Below, one piece after another: positions 53,554 through 63,966 of a stretch of DNA of 64,000 nt. This DNA comes from Brevundimonas sp. Root608 (lineage in GTDB: Bacteria > Pseudomonadota > Alphaproteobacteria > Caulobacterales > Caulobacteraceae), in NCBI RefSeq assembly GCF_001427825.1, contig NZ_LMGT01000001.1:674063-738062 (forward strand), given 5' to 3'. Numbering within the stretch: position 1 is the stretch's first letter; every line of letters begins with the position of its first letter. A program made the translations under genes and the position numbers. The notes under the pieces are model-generated. The model was not told the origin of the DNA. It was given only the letters and a program-made list of their open reading frames with translations, and searched no databases.

Positions 53554-53641
53554 TCCGGGCGATCCTGTCGATGTCGCCGTTTCACCGGCGTGGCGGCTCA
53601 CTGTAGAGAGCGATAGCCGCCCGGCAACAGGAGCCTCCCGA

Positions 53642-54877
53642 ATGACGACCCGCCAGACTTGTCTTGATCGGGATGCCGCTGATCCGCTGGGCGGCGTTCG
53701 GAACCGGTTCAGTCTGCCGGACGGGGTCGTCTATCTGGACGGGAATTCCCTGGGCGCCCTGACGCTGGCGGCGGCGACGCGGGTGCGTGAGACGACCGAG
53801 CAACAGTGGGGCCGGGACCTGATCTCCAGCTGGAACCGCCATGGGTGGATTGACCTGCCCCGACAGGTGGGAGGCAAGATCGCCCGGCTGATTGGCGCGG
53901 AGGCGGACGAGGTCACGGCGGCGGATTCGGTGTCGGTGAACCTGTTCAAACTGGCCGCGGGGGCCGTTCGGGCCCGGGGGCCGGAGCGGCGGGCCGTCGT
54001 CATCGAGCGGGGCGACTTCCCGACCGATCTCTACATCCTGCAGGGTCTCGCCGGGGCCATGCCGGAGATCGACCTGCGGGTCGTCGAGCCGGGGGCGTTC
54101 GAGACGGCGCTGGACGACCGGACGGCCCTGGTCCTGCTCAGTCACGTTCACTACCGAAGCGGCGCCGTGCGCGACATGGCGGCGCAAAGCGCGGCGGTGC
54201 GGGCCGCCGGGGCCCTGAGTCTCTGGGACCTGAGCCACAGCGCGGGGGTGCTGGACGTCGACCTCAACCGGGACGGGGCGGATCTGGCGGCGGGCTGCGG
54301 CTACAAATATCTCAACGGCGGGCCCGGCGCACCGGCGTATCTGTTCGTGGCGAGGCGGCATCAGGCGGCGTTGCGCAATCCTCTGTCGGGCTGGATGGGT
54401 CACGCCCGGCCGTTCGATTTCGTGGACGATTACGAGCCGGCCGCCGGGATCGACCGCTGGCTGTGCGGGACACCGCCCATCCTCAGCCTGGCGGCGCTGG
54501 ATGCGGCGCTGGATGCCTTCGACGGCGTGGATATGGCCCAGGCGCGGTCCAAGGCGGCGGCGCTGGGCGATCTGTTCATCGAAAGGGTGGAGGCGCGATG
54601 CGCGGCGCATGGGTTGATGCTGGTCGGGCCGCGCGACGCAGCGGCCCGTGGCGGTCAGGTCTCGTTCGCGCATCCAGGCGGTTGGGCCGTGATGCAGAAC
54701 CTGATCGCGCGCGGGGTGGTCGGGGATTTCCGGCGCCCGGACGTCATCCGCTTCGGCTTCGCGCCGCTGTACGTGCGTCACGTTGATGTATGGGATGCGG
54801 TCGAGGTGCTGGGAGACATTTTCGACAGCGGGAGCTGGCGGGACGAAAGGTTCCAGGCCCTTTCGGCCGTGACCTGA
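53642..54877 (+). CDS. kynU: kynureninase
   Basis: 411 residues from the ATG at 53642, with GGAG upstream. PLP-dependent fold type I: FSLPDGVVYLDGNSLGAL, DSVSVNLFKLAAGAV, LLSHVHYRSGAVRDM, WDLSHSAGVLDVDLN and the lysine in GCGYKYLNGGPGAPAY (Lys222). It cleaves kynurenine to anthranilate and alanine in tryptophan degradation. No other kyn gene (dioxygenase, formamidase of the bacterial cyclase type) is seen in the window. Confidence 0.93.
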   Translation: MTTRQTCLDRDAADPLGGVRNRFSLPDGVVYLDGNSLGALTLAAATRVRETTEQQWGRDLISSWNRHGWIDLPRQVGGKIARLIGAEADEVTAADSVSVNLFKLAAGAVRARGPERRAVVIERGDFPTDLYILQGLAGAMPEIDLRVVEPGAFETALDDRTALVLLSHVHYRSGAVRDMAAQSAAVRAAGALSLWDLSHSAGVLDVDLNRDGADLAAGCGYKYLNGGPGAPAYLFVARRHQAALRNPLSGWMGHARPFDFVDDYEPAAGIDRWLCGTPPILSLAALDAALDAFDGVDMAQARSKAAALGDLFIERVEARCAAHGLMLVGPRDAAARGGQVSFAHPGGWAVMQNLIARGVVGDFRRPDVIRFGFAPLYVRHVDVWDAVEVLGDIFDSGSWRDERFQALSAVT

Positions 54878-54878
54878 G

Positions 54879-54903
54879 TCCCTCCCCGCGATGCGGGGAG
54901 GGA
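54879..54903. repeat. family C palindrome between kynU and rpoH
   Basis: TCCCTCCCCGC and GCGGGGAGGGA form an 11-bp stem around a GAT loop between the convergent kynU and rpoH genes, where it could serve as a bidirectional 3'-end hairpin. Confidence 0.8.
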
Positions 54904-54910
54904 GGGTTCA

Positions 54911-55798
54911 TCAGGCGTCGACCAGGTTCCGCTCGTCAGCCGCCGCGCGCATGGCCTTCTGAAGCTTCTCGAAGGCCCGGACTTCGATCTGGCGGACGCG
55001 TTCGCGCGAGACTCCGTACTGGCCGGCCAGCTCTTCCAGCGTCACCGGATCGTCCTTGAGACGACGCTCGGTCAGAATATGCTTCTCGCGGTCGGTCAGC
55101 TCCTGCATCGCTTCCTCGAGCAGGCCCATGCGGATCGACTTCTCTTCGCTCTCGGCCAGGGCGGTTTCCTGCGACACTGCGGTGTCATCGGCCAGCCAGT
55201 CCTGCCACTCGCTTTCGCCGTCCGATCGGATTGGAGCGTTCAGCGAGGAGTCGCCGCCGAGACGGCGGTTCATGTTGGTGACCTCTTCCTCGGACACGCC
55301 CAGCTTGGTGGCGATGGCGGAGAGGTGTTCCGGACGCAGATCGCCCTCCTCGAAGGCAGAGATCTGGCTCTTGGCCTTGCGCAGGTTGAAGAACAGCTTC
55401 TTCTGCGCGGCGGTGGTGCCCATTTTCACGAGCGACCAGCTGCGCAGGATGTATTCCTGGATCGAGGCGCGGATCCACCACATGGCGTAGGTCGCGAGAC
55501 GGAAGCCCTTGTCCGGGTCGAATTTCTTGACGGCCTGCATCAGGCCGACGTTGCCCTCGGAGATCACCTCGCCGATCGGCAGGCCGTAGCCGCGATAACC
55601 CATGGCGATCTTGGCCACGAGACGCAGGTGCGAGGTCACCAGACGGTGGGCGGCCTCGGGGTCCTGGTGCTCGGTCCAGCGCTTGGCGAGCATGAACTCC
55701 TCGTCCTTCGCCAGCATCGGAAATTTGCGGATTTCCGTCAGGTATCGCGAAAGCCCCTGTTCAGGCGACATCACCGCGAGTGATCTAGCTACAGCCAT
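54911..55798 (-). CDS. rpoH: RNA polymerase sigma factor RpoH (sigma-32)
   Basis: 295 residues from the ATG at 55798, with GGAGGG just upstream. Region 1.2/2: MSPEQGLSRYLTEIRKFPML, SEGNVGLMQAVKKFDPDKGF, RLATYAMWWIRASIQEYILR (region 2.3-2.4); the RpoH box is seen in KLFFNLRKAKSQI; region 4: LEELAGQYGVSRERVRQIEV. It directs heat-shock transcription. The 207-nt upstream region contains a 7-bp hairpin (TCCGCCT/AGGCGGA at 55897-55917). Confidence 0.96.
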   Translation of the reverse strand: MAVARSLAVMSPEQGLSRYLTEIRKFPMLAKDEEFMLAKRWTEHQDPEAAHRLVTSHLRLVAKIAMGYRGYGLPIGEVISEGNVGLMQAVKKFDPDKGFRLATYAMWWIRASIQEYILRSWSLVKMGTTAAQKKLFFNLRKAKSQISAFEEGDLRPEHLSAIATKLGVSEEEVTNMNRRLGGDSSLNAPIRSDGESEWQDWLADDTAVSQETALAESEEKSIRMGLLEEAMQELTDREKHILTERRLKDDPVTLEELAGQYGVSRERVRQIEVRAFEKLQKAMRAAADERNLVDA

Positions 55799-55896
55799 AT
55801 GGTCCCTCCGACCGTCAAAACGAGCGGGCTCTCCGGAAGCGGCCACCCGATGTGCGCCGTCGCCTCACCCCTCAACCGATGAAATAGGGTCGGGTT

Positions 55897-55917
55897 TCCG
55901 CCTTTGTCAGAGGCGGA
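55897..55917. promoter_or_regulatory. small hairpin in the rpoH upstream region
   Basis: TCCGCCT and AGGCGGA pair around a 7-nt loop, 100-120 nt before the rpoH start (minus-strand sense). It may be a 3'-end structure of rluD or part of the rpoH leader; no clear T-run. Confidence 0.35.
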
Positions 55918-56005
55918 TCGTCACACCGCGGCGTGACCGTTGCCCCGGCGCCACGGCACCGAATGACGGACGTATACCGGATAGTGCGTCCTTAATCAAG
56001 ACGGA

Positions 56006-57034
56006 CTAGAGCCGGGCCAGGCCTTCTTCGAGCACCCGCATGTCTTCGGGAGGCGGGGTTTCGAAACGCAGGGCCTCTCCCGTGATCGGATGGACGAAGC
56101 CGAGGATCGCCGCGTGGAGGGCCTGGCGGGTCAGGCCAGCCGCGGCGATCGCGGCGCGCACGAGGTTGGCGGGACTGCCGGTGCCATAGACCGGGTCGCC
56201 CAGCAGGGGCGCGCCCTTCGAGGCCATGTGGACCCGGATCTGGTGGGTGCGGCCGGTGTGCAGGGTGCAGGCCACGCGGGCGGCGAGGGGCGGGGCGGCG
56301 GGGCGGCTGCCCTTCTGGGGCGCGGCGCCGAAGAGCCGCTCGACGACATAGTCGGTGATGGCTTCGCGTCCGCCGGTTCTCAGCACCGCCATCTTCTTGC
56401 GGTCGCCAGTCGAGCGGCCGAGGTTGGAGACGATGCGGCCCTTCTCCGGCTGTGGCGCGCCGCGGGTCAGGGCGATGTAGGTCCGTTCGATGTCGTGGGC
56501 GGCGAACAGGGCCGAGAGACCGGCATGGGCCGCGTCGGACTTGGCGGCGACCATCACGCCGGATGTGTGCTTGTCCAGCCGGTGTACGATGCCCGGGCGG
56601 GCGACGCCGCCGATGCCGGACAGGGACGTCGCGCAATGGTGAAGCAGGGCGTTGACCAGGGTGCCGGTTTCACTACCGGGCGCCGGATGGACGGCCATGC
56701 CAGCCGGTTTGTCGACGACGATCAGGTGGGCGTCCTCGTACAGCACCGTGAGGGCGATCGCTTCGGGTTGCGGAATGGCGGAGACGACGGCTGGCAGGGC
56801 GATGGCGTAGAGGCCAGGCTGGGCCTTTCCGGAGGCCACGGATACGGGCTCGCCGTCACGGCTGACGACGCCTTCGGCTAGGAGGGCCTGCAGCCGCGCG
56901 CGCGACAATGTGGGGAAGATGTCGGTCAGGGCCTTGTCGAGACGGACCCCGCCCGTCTCGAGGCGCGCCTCTAGGATGGTGGCGCTTTCCTCATCGGCGA
57001 GGAGGTCTTCAGAAAGGAGAGGTTCGTCGGACAA
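56006..57034 (-). CDS. rluD: RluD-type 23S rRNA pseudouridine synthase
   Basis: 342 residues from a TTG at 57034 (GGAG 7 nt upstream). N-terminal S4 RNA-binding domain (GVRLDKALTDIFPTLSRARL, then LQALLAEGVVSRDGE), followed by the catalytic domain with PGIVHRLDKHTSGVMVAAKS (catalytic Asp), HTGRTHQIRVHM and LLGDPVYG. It should modify U residues in helix 69 of 23S rRNA (RluD) or similar sites (RluC); the exact target is not certain. Confidence 0.92.
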   Translation of the reverse strand: MSDEPLLSEDLLADEESATILEARLETGGVRLDKALTDIFPTLSRARLQALLAEGVVSRDGEPVSVASGKAQPGLYAIALPAVVSAIPQPEAIALTVLYEDAHLIVVDKPAGMAVHPAPGSETGTLVNALLHHCATSLSGIGGVARPGIVHRLDKHTSGVMVAAKSDAAHAGLSALFAAHDIERTYIALTRGAPQPEKGRIVSNLGRSTGDRKKMAVLRTGGREAITDYVVERLFGAAPQKGSRPAAPPLAARVACTLHTGRTHQIRVHMASKGAPLLGDPVYGTGSPANLVRAAIAAAGLTRQALHAAILGFVHPITGEALRFETPPPEDMRVLEEGLARL

Positions 57035-57159
57035 GGGCGGCTCCGCCGCTCAGCGGGCGGTCGCTGATCTAGCACGGCGGGCAGCCTGAAATACAAGGCG
57101 CGCTTGGCGGCTCTCCCGTTCTGAGTCATGGTTAAGCTTGGCTTTACGGAGGGAGGGTC

Positions 57160-57798
57160 ATGCGATCGTGGATTCTCGCGGCTGCCGCAGGCGGCGCGGT
57201 CATGGTTCTGGGCAGTTGCGCGACGATGAGCGCGGAGCAGTGCATGGCCGGGGACTGGTCCGGACAGGGCTTTGCGGACGGCGCGGCGGGCCTGACCATG
57301 AGCCGCCTCAACGACCATGCCGAGGCCTGCGCCAAACACGGGATCACGCCCGACGCCGCCGTCTATGGCGCGGGACGCGAGCAGGGCCTCGTCCAGTATT
57401 GCAGGCCGGATCGCGGGTTCAGGGAGGGCCGCGCCGGTTCCAGCTACGGCGGGGTCTGTCCATCGTATCTGGAAGCGGACTTCCTTCCCGCCTATCGCGA
57501 CGGACAGATCGTTCATCAGGTCGAGCAGGCCCTGGTCAACGTTCGCAGCCAGGCGGACTCGCTGGGGAACCGGCTGGAGGAATTGGACGACAAGATCACG
57601 GCCAAACAGGCCGAGGCGCGGGCCGAGGGGCTGACCGACCAGCAGCGCGAGACGATCCGCAACCGCATTCAGGAGATCCGGCGCGAGCGCGCGGACACCG
57701 AGCGGGAATGGCGCCGGGCCCAGGATGCGATCGACGACGCCGAGCGCGACGTCCGGGACGTGCGCTGGCGTTTCCAGGGTCAATACGGCGGCTGGTAG
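57160..57798 (+). CDS. DUF2799 lipoprotein with coiled coil
   Basis: 212 residues. Signal peptide with lipobox VLGSC, then the DUF2799 pattern: CMAGDWSGQGFADGAAGLTM, HAEACAKHGITPDAAVYGAG, YCRPDRGFREGRAGSSYGGV. The C-terminal third (about residues 125-195) is a long charged helix, likely coiled coil (RLEELDDKITAKQAEARAEG). The function of the family is unknown; it is an envelope protein. Confidence 0.85.
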   Translation: MRSWILAAAAGGAVMVLGSCATMSAEQCMAGDWSGQGFADGAAGLTMSRLNDHAEACAKHGITPDAAVYGAGREQGLVQYCRPDRGFREGRAGSSYGGVCPSYLEADFLPAYRDGQIVHQVEQALVNVRSQADSLGNRLEELDDKITAKQAEARAEGLTDQQRETIRNRIQEIRRERADTEREWRRAQDAIDDAERDVRDVRWRFQGQYGGW

Positions 57799-57825
57799 GG
57801 CGTCGGGGCGCCGCGATCAGGCGCG

Positions 57826-58911
57826 TCAGGCGGCCTTGGACGTGGTCGAGCCGAAATGCGGGTTCAGCTCGCCCCTGGCGTAGCGCTGGGCCATCTGGGC
57901 CGTCGACAAGGGGCGGATCTTTGACGCCTGGCCTTCGCAGCCGAACTGGACGAAGCGCTCCTGGCAGAGTTTGCGCATCGCCTCCTTGGCCGGTTTCAGA
58001 TAGGCGCGCGGGTCGAACTCGCCGGGCTTCTCGGCGAGGATCTTCCGGATCGCGCCGGTCATGGCCATGCGGTTGTCGGTGTCGATATTGATCTTGCGCA
58101 CGCCGTGCTTGATGCCGCGCTGGATTTCCTCGACCGGCACGCCCCAGGTCTGGGGCATCTCGCCGCCGTACTGGTTGATGATGTCCTGGAGGTCCTGCGG
58201 AACCGACGATGATCCGTGCATGACCAGATGGGTGTCGGGCAGGCGGCGGTGGATTTCCTCGATCACATTCATGGCCAGGACGTCGCCGTCGGGCTTGCGC
58301 GTGAACTTGTAGGCGCCGTGGCTGGTGCCCATGGCGATGGCCAGGGCGTCGACCTGGGTCTCGCGCACGAAGTCCACGGCCTGATCCGGGTCGGTCAGCA
58401 ACTGCGAGTGATCCAGCTTGCCCTCGAAGCCGTGGCCGTCCTCGGCCTCGCCCATGCCGGTTTCCAGCGAACCCAGCACGCCCAGTTCGCCTTCGACCGA
58501 GACGCCGCAGCTGTGGGCCATCTGGACCACCCGACGGGTGACGTCGACGTTGTACTCGTAGCTGGCGGGAGTCTTGGCGTCCTCCTCCAGGGAGCCGTCC
58601 ATCATCACCGAGGTGAAGCCGTACTGGATGGCCGTGGCGCAGGTCGCCGGGCCGTTGCCGTGGTCCTGGTGCATGCACACCGGGATGTGCGGATACAGCT
58701 CCGCGAGGGCGTCGATCAGCTTGGCCAGGACGATGTCGTTGGCGTAGTTCCGGGCGCCGCGGCTGGCCTGGATGATGACGGGGGCGTTGACCGCCTCGGC
58801 CGCCTCCATGATGGCCAGCCCCTGCTCCATGTTGTTGATGTTGTAGGCCGGCAGGCCGTAGCCATTCTCGGCCGCGTGATCGAGAAGCTGTCGCAGCGTG
58901 ATGCGCGCCAT
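57826..58911 (-). CDS. fba: fructose-bisphosphate aldolase, class II
   Basis: 361 residues. Zinc-dependent aldolase: [20 protein letters not shown] (Asp and His), [14 protein letters not shown] (Glu), [12 protein letters not shown] (His), [14 protein letters not shown] (His) and [14 protein letters not shown]. The CbbA/Calvin-type class II form. Splits fructose 1,6-bisphosphate in glycolysis and makes it in gluconeogenesis. Downstream of pgk on the same strand (83 nt). Confidence 0.95.
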   Translation of the reverse strand: MARITLRQLLDHAAENGYGLPAYNINNMEQGLAIMEAAEAVNAPVIIQASRGARNYANDIVLAKLIDALAELYPHIPVCMHQDHGNGPATCATAIQYGFTSVMMDGSLEEDAKTPASYEYNVDVTRRVVQMAHSCGVSVEGELGVLGSLETGMGEAEDGHGFEGKLDHSQLLTDPDQAVDFVRETQVDALAIAMGTSHGAYKFTRKPDGDVLAMNVIEEIHRRLPDTHLVMHGSSSVPQDLQDIINQYGGEMPQTWGVPVEEIQRGIKHGVRKINIDTDNRMAMTGAIRKILAEKPGEFDPRAYLKPAKEAMRKLCQERFVQFGCEGQASKIRPLSTAQMAQRYARGELNPHFGSTTSKAA

Positions 58912-58994
58912 GGGGTGTCTCCTGAGCCCGTATGTTTTGCCGGTGGTTTAGCCGCACCGCGCCTTGAAGTCACGCAATGTAACAACGCAAACCG

Positions 58995-60191
58995 TCAGGT
59001 CCGGAGCGCCTCGACGCCGGGCAGGGGCTTGCCTTCCATCCATTCCAGGAAGGCGCCGCCGGCGGTGGAGACGAAGGTCATGTCGTCGGCCACGCCTGCG
59101 TGGTGCAGGGCCGCGACCGTGTCGCCGCCGCCGCCGACCGCGGTCAGGACGCCGGCCTTGGCCAGGGCGGCCGCATGGTGGGCGACCGCGACGGTGGCCG
59201 CATCGAACGGCGGCACTTCGAACACGCCCAGCGGCCCGTTCCAGATCAGCGTCTTCGAGGCGGTCAGGGCGTCGACCAGGCGGGCGACGCTGGCCGGGCC
59301 GGCGTCGAGGATCTTGTCGTCGGCCGACAGCGGCTGGCCGGCGACAACGGGGCGGGCGGCCGCGCCGGGCTTGACCTCGGTCGCCACGACGAAGTCGACG
59401 GGGAGCAGTATCTGGCACCCCCGGGCCTCGGCCTCGGCCAGAATTTCGCGGGCCGTGTCGGCCATGTCGCGCTCGGCCAGCGATCCGCCGATGTCGATCC
59501 CCTGGGCGAAAAGGAAGGTGTTGGCCATGCCGCCGCCGATGGCGAGGCGGTCCAGCTTGCCGACCAGGTTCTTCAGCAGGTCCAGCTTGGTCGAGACTTT
59601 GGCCCCGCCGACAATGCCCATGACCGGCTTTCGCGGCTTGCCCAGGGCCGCGTCGAGGGCGTCCAGCTCGCGGCGCATCGACTCGCCGGCATAGGCCGGC
59701 AGCAGATGCGCCAGGCCCTCGGTCGAGGCGTGGGCGCGGTGGGCGGCGGAGAAGGCGTCGTTGACATAGACGTCGCCGAGCTCGGCCAGTTGTTTCGCAA
59801 AGGCCGGGTCGTTGGCTTCCTCGCCGGCGTGAAAGCGGACGTTCTCGAGCAGAACCACCCCGCCGAGCGGCACATCGGCGATCATGGCCTTCGCCTCGTC
59901 GCCGACGCAGTCGGTGGCGAACCGGACCGGGGCGCCGAGCAGATGCTCGAGGTCGTCGACCACCGGCTGCAGGCTCATCGACGGGACGACCTTGCCCTTG
60001 GGTCGGTCGAAATGGGCCAGCAGGGCGACCTTGGCCCCCGCATCGCGCAGCCTGTTGATGGTCGGCAGGGCGACGCGCAGGCGGGTGTCCTCGGTCACCT
60101 TGCCGTCCTCCATCGGAACGTTGAAGTCCACCCGGACGAGGGCGGTCTTGCCGGCGAGGGAGGGGGCGTCGTCGAGGGTGCGGAAGGTCAT
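58995..60191 (-). CDS. pgk: phosphoglycerate kinase
   Basis: 398 residues from the ATG at 60191. [72 protein letters not shown] and [11 protein letters not shown] are the substrate and nucleotide motifs. Transfers phosphate from 1,3-bisphosphoglycerate to ADP. Second gene of gap-pgk-fba. Confidence 0.96.
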   Translation of the reverse strand: MTFRTLDDAPSLAGKTALVRVDFNVPMEDGKVTEDTRLRVALPTINRLRDAGAKVALLAHFDRPKGKVVPSMSLQPVVDDLEHLLGAPVRFATDCVGDEAKAMIADVPLGGVVLLENVRFHAGEEANDPAFAKQLAELGDVYVNDAFSAAHRAHASTEGLAHLLPAYAGESMRRELDALDAALGKPRKPVMGIVGGAKVSTKLDLLKNLVGKLDRLAIGGGMANTFLFAQGIDIGGSLAERDMADTAREILAEAEARGCQILLPVDFVVATEVKPGAAARPVVAGQPLSADDKILDAGPASVARLVDALTASKTLIWNGPLGVFEVPPFDAATVAVAHHAAALAKAGVLTAVGGGGDTVAALHHAGVADDMTFVSTAGGAFLEWMEGKPLPGVEALRT

Positions 60192-60202
60192 GCTTTTTCT
60201 CC

Positions 60203-60228
60203 TCCGCTCATCCCGGCGAAAGCCGGGA
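60203..60228 (+). repeat. REP-like repeat, family B, left arm of inverted pair
   Basis: Begins TCCGCTCATCCCGGCGAAAG and ends CCGGGA; perfect reverse complement of 60308-60333 (26 nt). The pair lies between gap and pgk, so it would be transcribed as a large hairpin in any gap-pgk mRNA. Confidence 0.85.
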
Positions 60229-60307
60229 CCCAGTGCTTTCGAGAGGCACAACGACCGGGATCACGAGCGGTGCGAAACTGGACGCGGTCATCGCCCAAAG
60301 GACTGGA

Positions 60308-60333
60308 TCCCGGCTTTCGCCGGGATGAGCGGA
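60308..60333 (-). repeat. REP-like repeat, family B, right arm of inverted pair
   Basis: Exact reverse complement of 60203-60228, separated by 79 nt. Same family as the single hairpin at 3893-3924. Confidence 0.85.
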
Positions 60334-60343
60334 TCGTTTGGTG

Positions 60344-61351
<1,008 letters not shown>

Positions 61352-61535
61352 GGGGCGGTCTCCGAAGAAGGGCTGAATGTCGGCGCTTCAATGGAACCGG
61401 CGGGCGCGAGGATCAACCCCGCGCCCGTAACAAGGCGTGATCAACTGTAACGCTTCCGGTCAGTCGGTGCGTCGCGCGGGCGGGCCGGGACCGCCGAGGC
61501 CGAGCGAGTCCATGGTCGCGACCTGGCCGGCGACG

Positions 61536-63110
61536 TCAGGGCGTCTCAATCGCGGGATTGACAAGGGGAAGGTTCAGCCGAGCGGTCAGGCCGCCGCCGG
61601 AACGGCTGGTCAGGGTCACGTCGCCGCCAAAGGCCCGCGCCGCCTGTCGGGCCACGGTCAGGCCCAGTCCGGCTCCGCCCGTTTCGCGACTGCGCGAGCG
61701 TTCGGCGCGCTGGAAGGGTTCGAACACGGTCTCCAGCTCGCTTTCGGGCAGGCCGGGGCCGTCGTCCTCGACCCGGATCACCGCCTGGCCCCCTTCCGTC
61801 AGCGCCGTCACCCGGGCCGCGTCGCCGAATTTGACGGCGTTGGCGATCAGGTTGGCGAGGGCGCGGCGCAGGGCGGCGGGACCGGCCTCGACGGGCAGGA
61901 CGGCCCCGTTGGAGAAGGTGACGTCCGCGCCGGTTTCGGAGAAGCCGCCGGCGCAGTCCTTCGCGAGCTCGGCCAGGTCGAATCGTTCGCGCCGCTCGGG
62001 CGTCGCCTCGCCGCGGACATAGGCCATGGCCTGGGCGATCAGGGCGTCCATCTCCTCGATATCGGCGGCCATGCGGTCTCGCACCGCCTCGGGGGCCTGT
62101 TCGGCCCGGAACCTCAGCCGGGTCAGGGGCGTGCGCAGATCATGGGCGATGGCGGCGACGGTCTGGGTGCGCCGGCGCATGTGGTCGCGCAGGGACGCCT
62201 GCATGTCGTTGAATGCCTGGATGGCGGTGCGAACTTCGGAAGGGCCGGACGGCGTCAGCGGCTCGGCGTCGGGGTCCGCGCCCAGTCGCTCGGCGGCATC
62301 GGCGAAGACCCGGATCGGCCGGGTCAGTCGCCGCGCCATGAACCAGACCAGCGGCGCCAGCAGCAGCATGGATATGGCCAAGGCCAGCAGCACCCGCTGC
62401 TGCCACGGCGACAACAGGCCGCGCGGCGGCTCGACCGTGGCCCAGCGCCCGTCGGGCTGCAGCACCGAGGCGGCGAAGGGCGCGAAGGTCAATCGGTCGG
62501 CCAGGACCGTGAACTGCCGTGTCTCGCGGTCGATGATGAAGGCGCCGCCCGAACTGTGCGGCATGACGTGACGCATGTTCAGCTGGGCCCGGATCTCGGC
62601 GCCTTGCCGCATCACCGTCACCTCGCGCGGCACAGCCGGAGCGGGCGGGGCGGGCGGCGGGGGCGGAGACGGAGGGGCCGGCGGAGGCGGCGTGCGGCGT
62701 GGGCCATGCACGAAGACGAAGTTGAGATGATCCCTTACGGCGGCGTCCGACGGTTCGCCCCCGCGTTTCCTCGGCCGGTCGTGATCGACCCGGACCCGCA
62801 CGGTCTCCTGCTCGACGCCCAGCCGCTGGGCCAGACCCGCCGTAATGGCCATGGCCATGGGGTCGATCTGCTCGTCCGGGCCTACCGTGGTCGGTCTGTC
62901 GGTGAAGCGTCGCCGCAGCGCCCGGCCGTCCGAGGTTTCGGCCGGTTCGCCTTTCAGCGCATTGGCCGCGGCCTCGATGCTGAAGCCCGCGGGGCGGGGC
63001 TCCGGGGCCAGCACCACGACCCCGAAAGCCACCGCCTGGGACATGACGACAGCCAGAACCGCCAGCGCCGCCACCTGGACCAGGACGGGAAAGGACGAGG
63101 GCCGCCTCAC
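61536..63110 (-). CDS. membrane sensor histidine kinase (EnvZ/OmpR-type partner)
   Basis: 524 residues from a GTG at 63110. Two transmembrane helices (VLVQVAALAVLAVVMSQAVA near residue 15 and VLLALAISMLLLAPLVWFMA near residue 245) frame a periplasmic domain with a Pro-rich stretch near residue 150. Then HAMP, HisKA with His323 in AIAHDLRTPLTRLRFR, and the ATPase domain with ALANLIANAVKFG, VEDDGPGLPE and GAGLGLTVAR. Overlaps the response regulator stop (GTGA). Confidence 0.93.
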   Translation of the reverse strand: MRRPSSFPVLVQVAALAVLAVVMSQAVAFGVVVLAPEPRPAGFSIEAAANALKGEPAETSDGRALRRRFTDRPTTVGPDEQIDPMAMAITAGLAQRLGVEQETVRVRVDHDRPRKRGGEPSDAAVRDHLNFVFVHGPRRTPPPPAPPSPPPPPAPPAPAVPREVTVMRQGAEIRAQLNMRHVMPHSSGGAFIIDRETRQFTVLADRLTFAPFAASVLQPDGRWATVEPPRGLLSPWQQRVLLALAISMLLLAPLVWFMARRLTRPIRVFADAAERLGADPDAEPLTPSGPSEVRTAIQAFNDMQASLRDHMRRRTQTVAAIAHDLRTPLTRLRFRAEQAPEAVRDRMAADIEEMDALIAQAMAYVRGEATPERRERFDLAELAKDCAGGFSETGADVTFSNGAVLPVEAGPAALRRALANLIANAVKFGDAARVTALTEGGQAVIRVEDDGPGLPESELETVFEPFQRAERSRSRETGGAGLGLTVARQAARAFGGDVTLTSRSGGGLTARLNLPLVNPAIETP

Positions 63111-63838
63111 GCGGCGCCCCGGACGCCGGCCAGCCGCTCGACCTTGACGTCGAACATGTATCCTTCGCCGCGCAGCGTCTGGATCATCTCGAGGCCCGAA
63201 CCGTCGTCCAGCTTCTTCCGCAGCCGGCTGATCTGCACGTCCATGGCCCGGTCGAAGACGTCGGCGTCCGCTCCGCGCGCCCGTTCCAGCAACTGGTCCC
63301 GGGTCAGCACCCGGCCCGGCCGCTCGGCGAAGGCCCGCAACAGGGCGAATTCTCCCGCCGACAGGGCGACGGCGCGCCCGTCGGGCCGCGTCAGCTCCCG
63401 CCGCAGCAGATCCAGCCGCCAGCCGGCGAAGGCCAGCGCCGGACCCTCGGCTGCGGTTTCTTCGCGCGGACGGCGCAGAACGGCGCGGACGCGGGCCAGC
63501 AGTTCGCGCGGATTGCAGGGCTTGGCCAGATAGTCGTCGGCCCCCAGTTCCAGCCCGATGATCCGGTCGGTGTCCTCGCCCATGGCCGACAGCATCACGA
63601 TCGGCGGTCCCCCCTTGCCCGACAGGCGGCGGCAGACCGACAGCCCGTCCTCGCCGGGCATCATCAGGTCCAGCACGATCAGGTCGGGCGCCTGGCGCGC
63701 GACGGCCCGGTCCATCTCTGCGGCCGAGGCGGCGCCGGTCGCGTCATAGCCGTGCTGGCTCAGATAGTCGCACAACACCTCGCGGATGCCGGGATCGTCG
63801 TCGACGACGAGAATGCGGGGGGCGGCCTCGGCTTGCAT
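63107..63838 (-). CDS. OmpR/PhoB-family response regulator
   Basis: 243 residues from the ATG at 63838; starts at 63847 or further upstream are possible. Receiver residues 1-120 with Asp57 in PDLIVLDLMMPG, VMLSAMGEDTDRIIGLELGA and DYLAKPCNPRELLARVRAVL, then a winged-helix domain (LSAGEFALLRAFAERPGRVL, VFDRAMDVQISRLRKKLDDG). Pairs with the kinase encoded just downstream. The regulated genes are unknown. Confidence 0.95.
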   Translation of the reverse strand: MQAEAAPRILVVDDDPGIREVLCDYLSQHGYDATGAASAAEMDRAVARQAPDLIVLDLMMPGEDGLSVCRRLSGKGGPPIVMLSAMGEDTDRIIGLELGADDYLAKPCNPRELLARVRAVLRRPREETAAEGPALAFAGWRLDLLRRELTRPDGRAVALSAGEFALLRAFAERPGRVLTRDQLLERARGADADVFDRAMDVQISRLRKKLDDGSGLEMIQTLRGEGYMFDVKVERLAGVRGAA

Positions 63839-63966
63839 GACGGCCATTGTGGCGGACCGGGCGCTCGCCGTCATTTCAGCGTTGAAACATTTCTCCGCCG
63901 GCCTGAAACACGGGCGAAAGGGCGGCATGGTCGAACTGCGTCGCTCCACAACGGGAACCAACGCCC

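Noticed and set aside
61437-63533. 698-codon plus-strand frame opposite the two-component system
   Set aside because: Antisense to the histidine kinase and response regulator, which carry all expected motifs.
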